Part shown: positions 52,750-60,856 of the stretch, in pieces
Numbering within the stretch: position 1 is the stretch's first letter
How the letters are laid out: each line of letters begins with the position of its first letter
The notes under the pieces: generated by a model
What the model saw: only the letters and a program-made list of their open reading frames with translations
Told to the model about the DNA's origin: nothing
Database searches by the model: none
Translations under genes and position numbers: made by a program
Source: JANMDU01 sp031418715
Lineage (GTDB): Bacteria > Pseudomonadota > Gammaproteobacteria > Burkholderiales > Burkholderiaceae_C
DNA: 64,000 bases
Assembly: GCA_031418715.1 (NCBI GenBank)
Contig: JANOJL010000049.1
Span: 124,001-188,000 of the forward strand
Reading direction: 5' to 3'

Positions 52750-52857
52750 TCAAGAAATGCTGACTGGCTTACGCCACAGCCAAGCTCCCCGCCATACGGC
52801 AGCATCGGCCGGTACAACGGCAGCTGCACGGACGGCAAAGAAGAACATATTGAACAT
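52750..52857 (-). CDS. trpL: Candidate trp operon leader peptide
   Basis: Reading from the ATG at 52857 gives 35 codons ending in TGA. The second half contains three tryptophan codons within seven (VWRGAWLWRK). In a tryptophan operon upstream region this is the hallmark of ribosome-mediated attenuation. A second ATG at 52848 would give 32 residues. No convincing ribosome binding site is visible. An 81-codon frame on the opposite strand here is a shadow. Confidence 0.7.
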   Translation of the reverse strand: MFNMFFFAVRAAAVVPADAAVWRGAWLWRKPVSIS

Positions 52858-52970
52858 GAGCAAAGTGTAGCAGACCGCTTGGACTAGGGTTGGGCGTCAT
52901 CTGTGTGACTCAAGAAGTGCAGTAAAAACCCTGTTGAACTGCCAGTAAATTACGACGACACTTTCCATAC

Positions 52971-52992
52971 AAATAGAACCATCGTTCTATTT
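52971..52992. promoter_or_regulatory. AAATAGAAC...GTTCTATTT palindrome
   Basis: Nine-base arms around CATC, 18 bases upstream of the next ATG. The shape fits a dimeric repressor site, for example of the TetR family. No candidate regulator is encoded beside it. Confidence 0.55.
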
Positions 52993-53010
52993 CCTATTTT
53001 TGGAGACATT

Positions 53011-53631
53011 ATGAAGTTATCTCGTAAAGGTTTTTTGGGAGCTGTGCTGGCGGCGGGAGGGGCGGCTTTGATGCCAATGGCTTCTTGGGCCCAGACAAAA
53101 CTTGCTGATGTGACCTATCCCAATGAGGTCACGGTGGGGGGGCAAAAGTTGCAGCTCAATGGTGCGGGCATGCGCTTTCGTTTTGGCTTCAAAGGGTACG
53201 CAGCTGCTTTGTACACGCCGAACAAAGTCACCAAAAACGAAGACGTGATCAAACCCACTTTAACCAAGCGCATGCATCTCGTGGCACAGCGCGATTTGAA
53301 GGGCGATGAGCTCGGTAAACTCTTTTCGCGCGGCATCGAGGAGAACATGACGAAGGAAGAGTTTTCTAAAATCATCAACGGCGTAATCCGCATGGGCACT
53401 ATCTTTGCTGAAGGCAAACAGTTCAACAAAGGCGAGTCGATCATTGTTGACTGTATTCCAGGCACGGGCTTGGTCACCAATTTCCGTAACAAGCAGCAAG
53501 GCGAGCCGATCAAAGAGCCCGAGTTCGCAGAAAACTTTTTCAAAATCTGGTTTGGCAAAAAACCTGCTGATGAGGCGCTGCGCGTCGCCTTGCTCGGCGG
53601 CCAGAGCAGTGCCAATAGCAATATAAACTGA
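53011..53631 (+). CDS. Chalcone isomerase-like domain protein, exported
   Basis: Protein of 206 residues with an export signal (SRKGFLGAVLAAGGAALMPMASWAQ). The mature part matches the bacterial chalcone-isomerase-like family: FRFGFKGYAAALYTPNK, MHLVAQRDLKGDEL and a C-terminal KIWFGKKPADEALRVALLG block. Bacterial members lack a proven flavonoid activity and may bind fatty acids. GGAG precedes the ATG, and a strong palindrome lies in the promoter. Confidence 0.85.
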   Translation: MKLSRKGFLGAVLAAGGAALMPMASWAQTKLADVTYPNEVTVGGQKLQLNGAGMRFRFGFKGYAAALYTPNKVTKNEDVIKPTLTKRMHLVAQRDLKGDELGKLFSRGIEENMTKEEFSKIINGVIRMGTIFAEGKQFNKGESIIVDCIPGTGLVTNFRNKQQGEPIKEPEFAENFFKIWFGKKPADEALRVALLGGQSSANSNIN

Positions 53632-53644
53632 TTGGTCTCAAGCA

Positions 53645-53687
53645 CACCAAAACCGCTACGGTCTCGGCTGCAGCGGGTGTTTTTTTG
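53645..53687. terminator. Bidirectional terminator between convergent genes
   Basis: A CCGCT/AGCGG stem is followed on the plus strand by seven T residues and on the minus strand by TTTT. It would end both the chalcone-isomerase-like gene and gph. Confidence 0.6.
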
Positions 53688-53699
53688 CGCTGCAGCGGC

Positions 53700-54398
53700 T
53701 TAGGCCAGCAGAGCAGCTATTTCTTGCATTGAATCCAGGTGCGCCTGAGCTGTCGTGGTGCGAATATCATGCCCGTGGTTGTAGCCGTAGGTCATGAGGA
53801 TCACGGGGCAGTGCGCTGAGTGTGCGGCAAGCGCATCGTTGCTGCTGTCGCCGACCATCAATGTGTGTTCTGGTTTTGTGCCTAAAGCTTCGCAGGTCTT
53901 GAGAAGCGGTAGCGGATCGGGTTTTTTCTTTTCGAAGGAATCGCCGCCAAAGACGTGGCTAAAGTAGCCATCAAGCTCCTTAGTTTTCAGAAGTGGCTTG
54001 GCAAAAGCTAGCGGCTTGTTCGTCAGGCAAGCCATTTTTAATCCGCGCTTTTGTAATTCTCGCAGACCTTCGCGCACACCCGAATACACTTCGCTGGCTT
54101 GGCCATTGCAGGCTAAGTAATGCGATTGGTAGCTTTGCCAAGCTTCGTCATATGCTATTGAATTAGTAGCATCTTGCGCTGTATCTATGCCGGCTACATG
54201 CCGTTTTTGTACATAATCCAAGGTGCTGCGGATCAAATGCTCGCTGCCTTTGCCCACGGTGGCTTCGATAAACTTGCGATCAACGGGTGGCAGCAAAAAA
54301 TCCGCCAGCATGCGGTTCAAAGCCACTTCAAAATCACCGAGCGTATCGACCATCGTGCCGTCAAGATCGACGATCACGGCTTGAATGTTGTGAAGCAT
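53700..54398 (-). CDS. gph: Phosphoglycolate phosphatase
   Basis: HAD-superfamily phosphatase of 232 residues, recycling 2-phosphoglycolate from DNA repair. HAD motif I is VIVDLDGTMVDT, motif II CLTNKP and motif III/IV VGDSSNDALAA. Residues in the cap domain (AGIDTAQDATNSIA) are encoded by a dispersed repeat, in the same frame as the cobS and gspL inserts. It lies 2 bases after rpe, as in other Burkholderiales. Confidence 0.92.
   Translation of the reverse strand: MLHNIQAVIVDLDGTMVDTLGDFEVALNRMLADFLLPPVDRKFIEATVGKGSEHLIRSTLDYVQKRHVAGIDTAQDATNSIAYDEAWQSYQSHYLACNGQASEVYSGVREGLRELQKRGLKMACLTNKPLAFAKPLLKTKELDGYFSHVFGGDSFEKKKPDPLPLLKTCEALGTKPEHTLMVGDSSNDALAAHSAHCPVILMTYGYNHGHDIRTTTAQAHLDSMQEIAALLA
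54152..54217 (+). repeat. Dispersed repeat copy 9, inside gph
   Basis: Head ATGCTATTGAATTAGTAGCA, then TTGCGCTGTATCTATGCCGG and a degraded tail with GTACATAAT. Antisense to gph and in frame. Confidence 0.7.
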
Positions 54399-54400
54399 GT

Positions 54401-55078
54401 TTATTTGAGCGCGGCGCGCATGCTGTCAATCACCGCTTTGTAGTCAGGCTTGCCAACAATCGCACTGCCCGCCACAAAAGCATCCGCGCCGGCATCGGCC
54501 ACGCGACGAATATTTTCTGGCTTGATACCGCCATCGACTTCCAAGCGAATGTCTTTCCCTGATGCATCAATGCGCTTGCGTACAGCTTCAATCTTGCGCA
54601 GAGCGCTATCAATAAAGGATTGCCCGCCAAAGCCAGGGTTCACACTCATGATCAAAATCAAATCAATGTCGTCGATCACCCAGTCGAGCACATCCAGCTC
54701 TTCTGCCGGGTTAAACACCAACCCCGCTTTGCAGCCCTTGCCTTTGATCACCTGAATGCTGCGGTGCACATGGCGGCTCGCATCGGGGTGAAAGCTGATC
54801 ATGTCTGCGCCCGCATCGGCAAAGGCCGCAGCCAGCGCATCCACCGGCTCCACCATCAAATGCACATCCATCACAGCCTTGCTGCCATCGGGTTTGACGG
54901 CATGCGGCTGAATAGCTTGGCAAATCATCGGCCCAAAGGTCAGGTTGGGCACATAATGGTTGTCCATCACATCAAAATGCACCCAGTCTGCACCAGCGGC
55001 CAAGACGTTTTTGACTTCATCGCCTAGGCGGGCGAAATCAGCGGAGAGGATGGAAGGGGCGATGTAGAAATTGCTCAT
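54401..55078 (-). CDS. rpe: Ribulose-phosphate 3-epimerase
   Basis: Interconverts ribulose-5-phosphate and xylulose-5-phosphate in the pentose phosphate pathway. The 225-residue TIM barrel has APSILSADFARLG, the metal-binding HFDVMDNHYVPNLTFG, MSVNPGFGGQSF and the phosphate-binding AGSAIVG. Two bases separate it from gph. Confidence 0.96.
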   Translation of the reverse strand: MSNFYIAPSILSADFARLGDEVKNVLAAGADWVHFDVMDNHYVPNLTFGPMICQAIQPHAVKPDGSKAVMDVHLMVEPVDALAAAFADAGADMISFHPDASRHVHRSIQVIKGKGCKAGLVFNPAEELDVLDWVIDDIDLILIMSVNPGFGGQSFIDSALRKIEAVRKRIDASGKDIRLEVDGGIKPENIRRVADAGADAFVAGSAIVGKPDYKAVIDSMRAALK

Positions 55079-55090
55079 GCTGCAATTTTC

Positions 55091-56149
55091 TCATGCCAAT
55101 AAGTGGCCCAGCCTTTTTTGGGCTTCGGCGCAATCGCCCATGCAGTCGCTCACCCAAGCCTCGTTGTGATATGTGGGCAAATAGCGTTCTCCTGCATCGC
55201 AAATCAGCGAAAGAATCGAGCCAGTTTGCCCATTGGCTTTCATCTTCGCCGCTAAATCCAGCATTGCCACAAAATTAGTGCCTGTCGAAGGCCCCACGCG
55301 CCGCCCCAGCAGGCCAGAGAGCAAGCGCATGGCCGCTACTGATTCGGCATTGCTCACCACATGCATGTGATCGATCAAGCCGCGAATAAAACTGGGCTCC
55401 ACGCGTGGCCGGCCAATGCCTTCGATGCGCGAGCCAGTGCCCGTGAGCTGCTTATCGCCACTGGCGTGATACGCGGCGAATACCGAGCCTTCCGGGTCGG
55501 CCACGCAAAGCTGCGTGGGGTATTGCCGATAGCGCAAAAAGCGCCCAATCGTGGCGCTCGTGCCGCCTGTGCCCGCGCCTACCACCACCCAGCTCGGAAT
55601 AGCGTGGCGCTCGCGTGCCATTTGCTCAAACATGCTTTGCGCAATGTTGTTGTTGCCCCGCCAATCGGTGGCGCGCTCGGCGTATGTGAACTGATCCATG
55701 TAATGCCCGCCCGTCTCATGGGCGATGTGAGCCGCCGCTTCATACACTTGCCCAGCTGATTCCACAAAATGACAGCGCCCACCGTAAAACTCAATCATCG
55801 CAATCTTCTCTGGCGAAGTGCTGCGCGGCATCACCGCCACGAATTGCAAGCCCAGCAAACGCGCGAAATACGCTTCGCTCACCGCAGTCGAGCCACTCGA
55901 TGCCTCCACAACGGTAGACTCTTCATGCAGCCAGCCGTTGCACAGCGCATACAGAAACAGCGAGCGCGCCAAGCGGTGCTTCAAGCTTCCAGTGGGATGC
56001 GTAGATTCGTCTTTGAAGTAAAAATCAATGCCTGCTTGGTTAAAGCTCGGCAAGGGCAGAGCGATCAAATGCGTATCGGCGCTGCGCAGAAAATCCGATT
56101 CGATTTTTTCAATGGCTTGGTGCGCCCAGTGTCGTTGTGAGGAGTTCAT
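55091..56149 (-). CDS. PLP-dependent cysteine synthase family protein
   Basis: Fold type II PLP enzyme of 352 residues. The PLP lysine is Lys57 in HPTGSLKHRLA, the substrate loop EASSGSTAVS, and the phosphate loop GAGTGGTSATIGR. It resembles cysteine synthase and the Cds1-type cysteine desulfhydrases, and the direction of catalysis cannot be settled from sequence. It lies 12 bases upstream of rpe on the same strand. Confidence 0.85.
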   Translation of the reverse strand: MNSSQRHWAHQAIEKIESDFLRSADTHLIALPLPSFNQAGIDFYFKDESTHPTGSLKHRLARSLFLYALCNGWLHEESTVVEASSGSTAVSEAYFARLLGLQFVAVMPRSTSPEKIAMIEFYGGRCHFVESAGQVYEAAAHIAHETGGHYMDQFTYAERATDWRGNNNIAQSMFEQMARERHAIPSWVVVGAGTGGTSATIGRFLRYRQYPTQLCVADPEGSVFAAYHASGDKQLTGTGSRIEGIGRPRVEPSFIRGLIDHMHVVSNAESVAAMRLLSGLLGRRVGPSTGTNFVAMLDLAAKMKANGQTGSILSLICDAGERYLPTYHNEAWVSDCMGDCAEAQKRLGHLLA

Positions 56150-56165
56150 AAGTGGATGATCAAAA

Positions 56166-56232
56166 TGCTATTGAATTAATAGCTGCTCGCACTTATTCTA
56201 TGTCGGCAATCATCCCCAAACGCTTAAAAATT
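56166..56232 (+). repeat. Dispersed repeat copy 10, between hexR and the cysteine-synthase-like gene
   Basis: Forward intergenic copy: TGCTATTGAATTAATAGC head, tail CCCCAAACGCTTAAAAATT. The TAA stop of hexR on the minus strand is at its right edge, as for osmC and lrp. Confidence 0.85.
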
Positions 56233-57085
56233 AAGCATACCGCTTATTACGCAAATTGTTTTTCATCTCTTTGAGCACAGGCTGCAACTTCGCGCTGCCA
56301 ATGCGCAGCGCCACGCTGGTGGCCAAAATATCGATCATGAGCAAATGCAGCAAGCGCGAGACCATGGGGCTATAGCGGTCGTAGCCTTCGGGGTGGTCCG
56401 CAGCCAAGTGAATATGGCCTGCAGATGCCAAAGGCGAGCCGCTGGCGGTGATCACAATCGTCGTTGCACCATTCTTGCGCGCAATATCGCAAGCATCCAT
56501 CAAATCGCGGGTGCGCCCTGAATTGCTGATCACCACCACGCAATCGCCTGGGGTTACAGTAGACGCGCTCATGACTTGCATATGGCCGTCGCTGTAAGCA
56601 ATCGATGTGACGCCGAGGCGGAAAAATTTATGCTGCGCATCTTGCGCCACGATGCCCGAATTGCCTACGCCATAAAACTCAATCCGCTTGCGTTGGTTAT
56701 AAGTTTCAGCCAGCGCTTCAGCGGCTTTTTCGTAAGCAAAACTGCTTGCGTCGTTGCGGTATTTCAAAAAAGCCGCCACGGTGTTGTCAATCACCTTGAC
56801 CATCACATCCGATACTTTGTCATCCGTATCCACACTGCGGTGAATGAAAGGCACTCCCTCGCTCACAGAGCCTGCGAGCTTCAGCTTGAAATCTGAGAGG
56901 CCGTCATAGCCCATGCTACGGCAAAAGCGCACCACCGTGGGCTTGCTCACATGTGCGCGATCAGAGAGCTCGCTCACAGGCAGAGAAGCAAAGGCACGCG
57001 GATCCAGCAAGACCAGCTTTCCAACGCGCTGCTCCGCTGGTGCGAGAGATGGCAGCGATGCCTTGACGCGTTCTAACATGCTCAT
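56231..57085 (-). CDS. hexR: RpiR-family regulator HexR
   Basis: Regulator of central sugar metabolism, 284 residues. An N-terminal RpiR helix-turn-helix (SELSDRAHVSKPTVVRFCRSMG) is followed by a SIS domain (VVISNSGRTRD) that in HexR binds 2-keto-3-deoxy-6-phosphogluconate. The ATG at 57085 overlaps the zwf stop (ATGA); a longer frame to 57223 is a shadow of zwf. HexR-like operators lie upstream of zwf, so zwf-hexR is probably self-controlled. Confidence 0.88.
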   Translation of the reverse strand: MSMLERVKASLPSLAPAEQRVGKLVLLDPRAFASLPVSELSDRAHVSKPTVVRFCRSMGYDGLSDFKLKLAGSVSEGVPFIHRSVDTDDKVSDVMVKVIDNTVAAFLKYRNDASSFAYEKAAEALAETYNQRKRIEFYGVGNSGIVAQDAQHKFFRLGVTSIAYSDGHMQVMSASTVTPGDCVVVISNSGRTRDLMDACDIARKNGATTIVITASGSPLASAGHIHLAADHPEGYDRYSPMVSRLLHLLMIDILATSVALRIGSAKLQPVLKEMKNNLRNKRYA

Positions 57086-58536
57086 GATTCTTCTTCCCAA
57101 CAAAATCCATCTTTTGCAATCATCGCGCTGGCAGCGCTCGGCCCCCAGCTGCCTGCGGTATATTGGCGCGGCGCAGCAGCATCTTGCTGCCAAAACTCCA
57201 GCACAGGCTCTACCCAGCGCCAAGCCTCTTCCTGCTCATCGCTGCGGACAAACAAATTCAATCGCCCATCAATCACATCCAGCAGCAATCGTTCATATGC
57301 GCCAACGCGCTCGTTGCCAAAGCGCTTGTCAAAATCTAAATCCAGTTGCGTGAGGCTGAGTGAATTGGTGTCGCGCCGGTTGGCCTGCGCTTGCGCCATG
57401 AGGTGTAGCTCCAGTCCGTCTTTTGGTTGCAGATGAATCACCAGCTTGTTCGCGCCACCATTCGGTGTTTGAAAAATTGCATGCGGTGTGGCATGAAAAT
57501 TCACCACGATATGCGCTTCGCGCCCGGCCATGCGCTTGCCTGTACGGATGTAGAAAGGCACGCCCGCCCAGCGCCAGTTGGCGATTTCAGCGCGTAGCGC
57601 CACAAAAGTTTCGGTTTGGCTACTCGCATTCACGCCGGTCTCTTGCAGATAGCCGGGTACTTTGTTACCGCCAATATTGCCTTCTGCATACTGGCCGCGC
57701 ACCACATGCTGCGAAAGAGTGACAGGCGTCCAGCGCTTGAGCGAGCGCAACACTTTGAGCTTTTCATCGCGAATCGCATCGGCATGCGCGTTGATCGGCG
57801 GCTCCATCGCAATCGCGCAGAGCAATTGCAGCGCATGGTTTTGCACCATATCGCGCAGCGCACCAATGCCATCGTAATAACCACCGCGCTTCTCGACGCC
57901 CAGATCTTCCGCAATCGTGATTTGAATATTCGCAATATGCTCGCGCCGCCACACCGGCTCAAAAAGTGCATTGGCAAAGCGTAGCGCCATGAGGTTTTGC
58001 ACACTGGGCTTGCCCAGGTAATGATCGATGCGGAAAACTTGCTTTTCGCTGAAAAACTGCAACACGGTTTGGTTGATTTGTCGATTGCTCGCTAGGTCAT
58101 GACCGAGCGGTTTCTCCAGCACGAGGCGCGTGCTCGGTGTGTTCAAGCCCGCTGCGCCAAGCTGCTGCGCCACGGCTGTGAAAAGATGCGGCGAGACGGC
58201 GAGATACATCACGGTTGTCTCGGCAGCATGCTCATCCAGTCGCGATTTCAACGTAGCATAGGCATCAGGCTTGCTCAAATCCATGCGCTGGTAATGCAGC
58301 AAGCTGGCAAATTGGTCAAACTCTTCTTTGCTAGGCCGCTTGGCCAGCTCCACTTGATCGAAGCGCGTGCGGATCAGCTCGCGGTATTGCGCATCGCTCA
58401 TTTCATCGCGTGCCACGCCGATGATTCGCCCGCCTTCCGGCAAAGTGCCATGTCGAAAGGCTTGAAACAAAGCTGGCATGAGCTTGCGCCAAGCCAAATC
58501 GCCCGTGCCGCCAAAGAGAATGAGATTGAAGCTCAT
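57082..58536 (-). CDS. zwf: Glucose-6-phosphate 1-dehydrogenase
   Basis: Opens the oxidative pentose phosphate and Entner-Doudoroff routes by oxidising glucose-6-phosphate. The 484 residues include the NADP-binding FGGTGDLAWRKL near the N terminus and the substrate motif RIDHYLGK at 169-176. It is followed by and coupled to hexR. Its promoter region contains HexR-like sites. Confidence 0.96.
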   Translation of the reverse strand: MSFNLILFGGTGDLAWRKLMPALFQAFRHGTLPEGGRIIGVARDEMSDAQYRELIRTRFDQVELAKRPSKEEFDQFASLLHYQRMDLSKPDAYATLKSRLDEHAAETTVMYLAVSPHLFTAVAQQLGAAGLNTPSTRLVLEKPLGHDLASNRQINQTVLQFFSEKQVFRIDHYLGKPSVQNLMALRFANALFEPVWRREHIANIQITIAEDLGVEKRGGYYDGIGALRDMVQNHALQLLCAIAMEPPINAHADAIRDEKLKVLRSLKRWTPVTLSQHVVRGQYAEGNIGGNKVPGYLQETGVNASSQTETFVALRAEIANWRWAGVPFYIRTGKRMAGREAHIVVNFHATPHAIFQTPNGGANKLVIHLQPKDGLELHLMAQAQANRRDTNSLSLTQLDLDFDKRFGNERVGAYERLLLDVIDGRLNLFVRSDEQEEAWRWVEPVLEFWQQDAAAPRQYTAGSWGPSAASAMIAKDGFCWEEES

Positions 58537-58581
58537 AAAGTTACAGAAGTCAAAAAATTAGATGGTAATCAAGTTTCATAC

Positions 58582-58671
58582 TGTAATCGAATTCCATTGT
58601 TTTTAAAGTTACATTGCAGTTACGAGGGATTTCTCTAGTTATAAAGTCTATGAGTATGTAATCTAATTACT
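58582..58671. promoter_or_regulatory. HexR-like operators upstream of zwf
   Basis: TGTAATCGAATTCCA at 58582-58596 and TGTAATCTAATTACT at 58657-58671 resemble the HexR consensus TGTARTWAAAYTACA known from other proteobacteria. The second lies in a GAGTA...TACTC inverted repeat and is nearer the phosphonate gene at 58709. Confidence 0.55.
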
Positions 58672-58708
58672 CGTATTAGCGCTGATGTCAGTGCTTTAGG
58701 AGTGCAGC

Positions 58709-59707
58709 ATGCAAAACAGACGAGACATTTTGGTTTTATCACTTGGCGCGATGGGTTGCGCCGCAGTGGGTGCGCAAACAGGAAAGCCCATTCGGACGGT
58801 TGTAGCCAAAAGCAGTGTGTTCGGTCTCATTACACCTCGCAACGCAGAAGCCACGCTCAAGAGCTGGACGCCTTTTTTAGAGCGTATGAGCATGTACATG
58901 GGGCAAACGATATTGCCCAAAACCTACGCGCAGCAGGGCGACTTGGTCGATGATTTCAAAAAAGGCTTGCTCGATTACGCTTGGGTAGGCAATGTGCCTG
59001 CGATTGAATTGGCTGAGGCCAATATTGCGGCAGTCTTCGGCCAATTGGTCGTCAAAGGCCAATATGCTTATCGCTCGTTGCTCATCACCCCGACTGCTTC
59101 ATCCGTCAAGACGGTGGATGATGTGGTCAATGCCAAAGGCAAGTATGTATTCAGTGACGGTGATCTGCGCAGCACTTCCGGGTATGTGGTGCCGCGCTAT
59201 TTCGCTTTCGCAAAGCGCGGTGTCAACGACCCGGATGCCTTGTTCAAAGAAGTCAAGCGGGGCAGCCATTTGGACAATCTCAATCGCGTGGCCAAAGGCG
59301 AGGTGGACTTGGCTACCAACAACACGACTGAGCTGGATTTGTTCCGCCAAGCCAATCCCGATCTCGGGAAAAACATCCGCGTGATTTGGGAATCGCCCGA
59401 TATCCCAGAATCGCCACTCGTTTGGCGCTTAGCGCTGCCGCTAGCCACCCGCAAAAAGGCACAAGATTTCATCGTCTCATTCGGCAAGACGGGCGAAGAA
59501 AAGCAAATGCTGCGCGAGATGAACAATCTCACGGGCTTTCGCAAATCCAGCAATTTGCAGCTCGTGCCGATTGCCGATCTAGAAATGTTCAATGCTCGCC
59601 AGCGCTTAACGAACGACAAGCAAATGAGCCCCGAGGAGCGTGCGCAAAAGATTGAAGAAGCAATCCGACGCGGCACGAAGCTGGAGATGCTTCTCAAGCG
59701 CGTTTAA
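58709..59707 (+). CDS. Phosphate/phosphonate (PhnD-type) ABC transporter binding protein
   Basis: Periplasmic binding protein of 332 residues. The N terminus MQNRRDILVLSLGAMGCAA looks like an export signal. Family blocks are DYAWVGNVPAIELAE, SDGDLRSTSGYVVPRY and IRVIWESPDIPESPLVWR. GGAG precedes the ATG. A second, related gene follows after 53 bases. Typical PhnC and PhnE partners are missing from the window, so the partner permease is unclear. Confidence 0.86.
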   Translation: MQNRRDILVLSLGAMGCAAVGAQTGKPIRTVVAKSSVFGLITPRNAEATLKSWTPFLERMSMYMGQTILPKTYAQQGDLVDDFKKGLLDYAWVGNVPAIELAEANIAAVFGQLVVKGQYAYRSLLITPTASSVKTVDDVVNAKGKYVFSDGDLRSTSGYVVPRYFAFAKRGVNDPDALFKEVKRGSHLDNLNRVAKGEVDLATNNTTELDLFRQANPDLGKNIRVIWESPDIPESPLVWRLALPLATRKKAQDFIVSFGKTGEEKQMLREMNNLTGFRKSSNLQLVPIADLEMFNARQRLTNDKQMSPEERAQKIEEAIRRGTKLEMLLKRV

Positions 59708-59760
59708 GCTTCTTGGCTTGACCCAACTCATCATTCGCAACCCTTACAAAAATACCTATC

Positions 59761-60729
59761 ATGTTTAAACGTCAATTGATTCTTTCTGCCATCACCCTAG
59801 GCATGCTCGTGGGTTGCACCACTGCGCCCAGCATACCTCCATTAAGCAAAATGGTCATCGGCGTGCAAGCGGCCAAGCCAGATGAAACGCGCGCAGCTTG
59901 GCTACCCTTGGTGCAAGACTTAGGCAAGAAAAATGGCATTGCCACCGAGTTGGTCACTGCCAGCCAAGCGGAGATTGTGGCGGCATTGCGCGATGGCAAG
60001 ATTGATGTGGCTTGGTTGTCGAGCAGCACCGCCATTGATGCAGTGATCGATGCGAATGCCCAAGCCTTCGCGCTGTACTTCAACGTCAATGACTCGAATG
60101 GCTACAAGGGTGTGATCATCACCCGCGCCGACAGCGGCATCAACACACTTGATCAAGCCTTCACGCAAGGAAAATACAGCTACGCAGGCGGCCCGAAGAC
60201 CTCGACCTCGGGCTATGTGTTGCCACAAGCGTTGCTTTTTTCCAAGCGCAACACCACACCAGAGCAGCTCTTCAAATCCGTCACGCTCGGCGGGCATTTC
60301 CCCAACCTGGATTTGCTCTGGAGTAAAAAGGTGGATGTGGCGGTGAACAACAGCACTGACCTAGCTGTGTTTCAAGAGCGCACTCCCGAAGCCAAAGCCG
60401 GTATCCGCGTGCTCTGGGAGTCTCCCCTCGTGCCCAACGATGTGCTCATGACCCGCGCCAGTACCCCCGCTGCGCACAAGGCAAAAATGCAAACCATCTT
60501 TTTGGATTACGCTAAAACCGATGCAGCCGAGAAAGAGCTGTTCAGAAAAGCCAGCGGCATTCGCAACTTCATCGCAACAGACAATAAGCTGCTTGATCCC
60601 GTGACTGAATTCAAATTCGGGGCAGAGCGTGCGGCGATTCAAGGTAACGCGGCATTAAGCGCTGCGGAGAAAGCGGCGCAGCTGATGCGCGTGGATCAGC
60701 GTTTGCAAGCATTCAAGAAATCGCTGTGA
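59761..60729 (+). CDS. PhnD-type binding protein, lipoprotein
   Basis: Second PhnD-type protein, 322 residues, with a lipobox (MLVGC, Cys19) suggesting an inner- or outer-membrane lipoprotein. Blocks parallel its neighbour: VAWLSSSTAIDAVID, YAGGPKTSTSGYVLPQAL, IRVLWESPLVPNDVLMTR. Clearly a diverged paralogue. The two may bind different phosphorus compounds or form part of a sensing system. Confidence 0.85.
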   Translation: MFKRQLILSAITLGMLVGCTTAPSIPPLSKMVIGVQAAKPDETRAAWLPLVQDLGKKNGIATELVTASQAEIVAALRDGKIDVAWLSSSTAIDAVIDANAQAFALYFNVNDSNGYKGVIITRADSGINTLDQAFTQGKYSYAGGPKTSTSGYVLPQALLFSKRNTTPEQLFKSVTLGGHFPNLDLLWSKKVDVAVNNSTDLAVFQERTPEAKAGIRVLWESPLVPNDVLMTRASTPAAHKAKMQTIFLDYAKTDAAEKELFRKASGIRNFIATDNKLLDPVTEFKFGAERAAIQGNAALSAAEKAAQLMRVDQRLQAFKKSL

Positions 60730-60784
60730 TGAAAGTGACTCGGGTGGAGTCATACCCTCACGGTGTTTTCCCTGTCGTCACAAT

Positions 60785-60824
60785 CAGTCATATGACATTA
60801 CAGTGACTGTCATGTAATTTTGCA
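60785..60824 (+). promoter_or_regulatory. Pho-box-like direct repeats
   Basis: CAGTCAT, CATTACA, CTGTCAT and TTTTGCA begin at 60785, 60796, 60807 and 60818, an exact 11-base period matching the PhoB box design of CTGTCAT units with four-base spacers. CTGTCAT is a perfect unit, the others partial. It lies 33 bases before the next ATG. Confidence 0.5.
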
Positions 60825-60856
60825 CCTTCATTTTATTTATCTTTCAGGAGTTCTCG

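Noticed and set aside
52642..52887. Plus-strand ORF upstream of trpE
   Set aside because: It is antisense to the Trp-rich leader and attenuator region and has no family resemblance.
57086..57223. Longer N terminus for hexR
   Set aside because: It overlaps zwf coding sequence. The ATGA overlap at 57085 gives the standard HexR start MSMLERVK.
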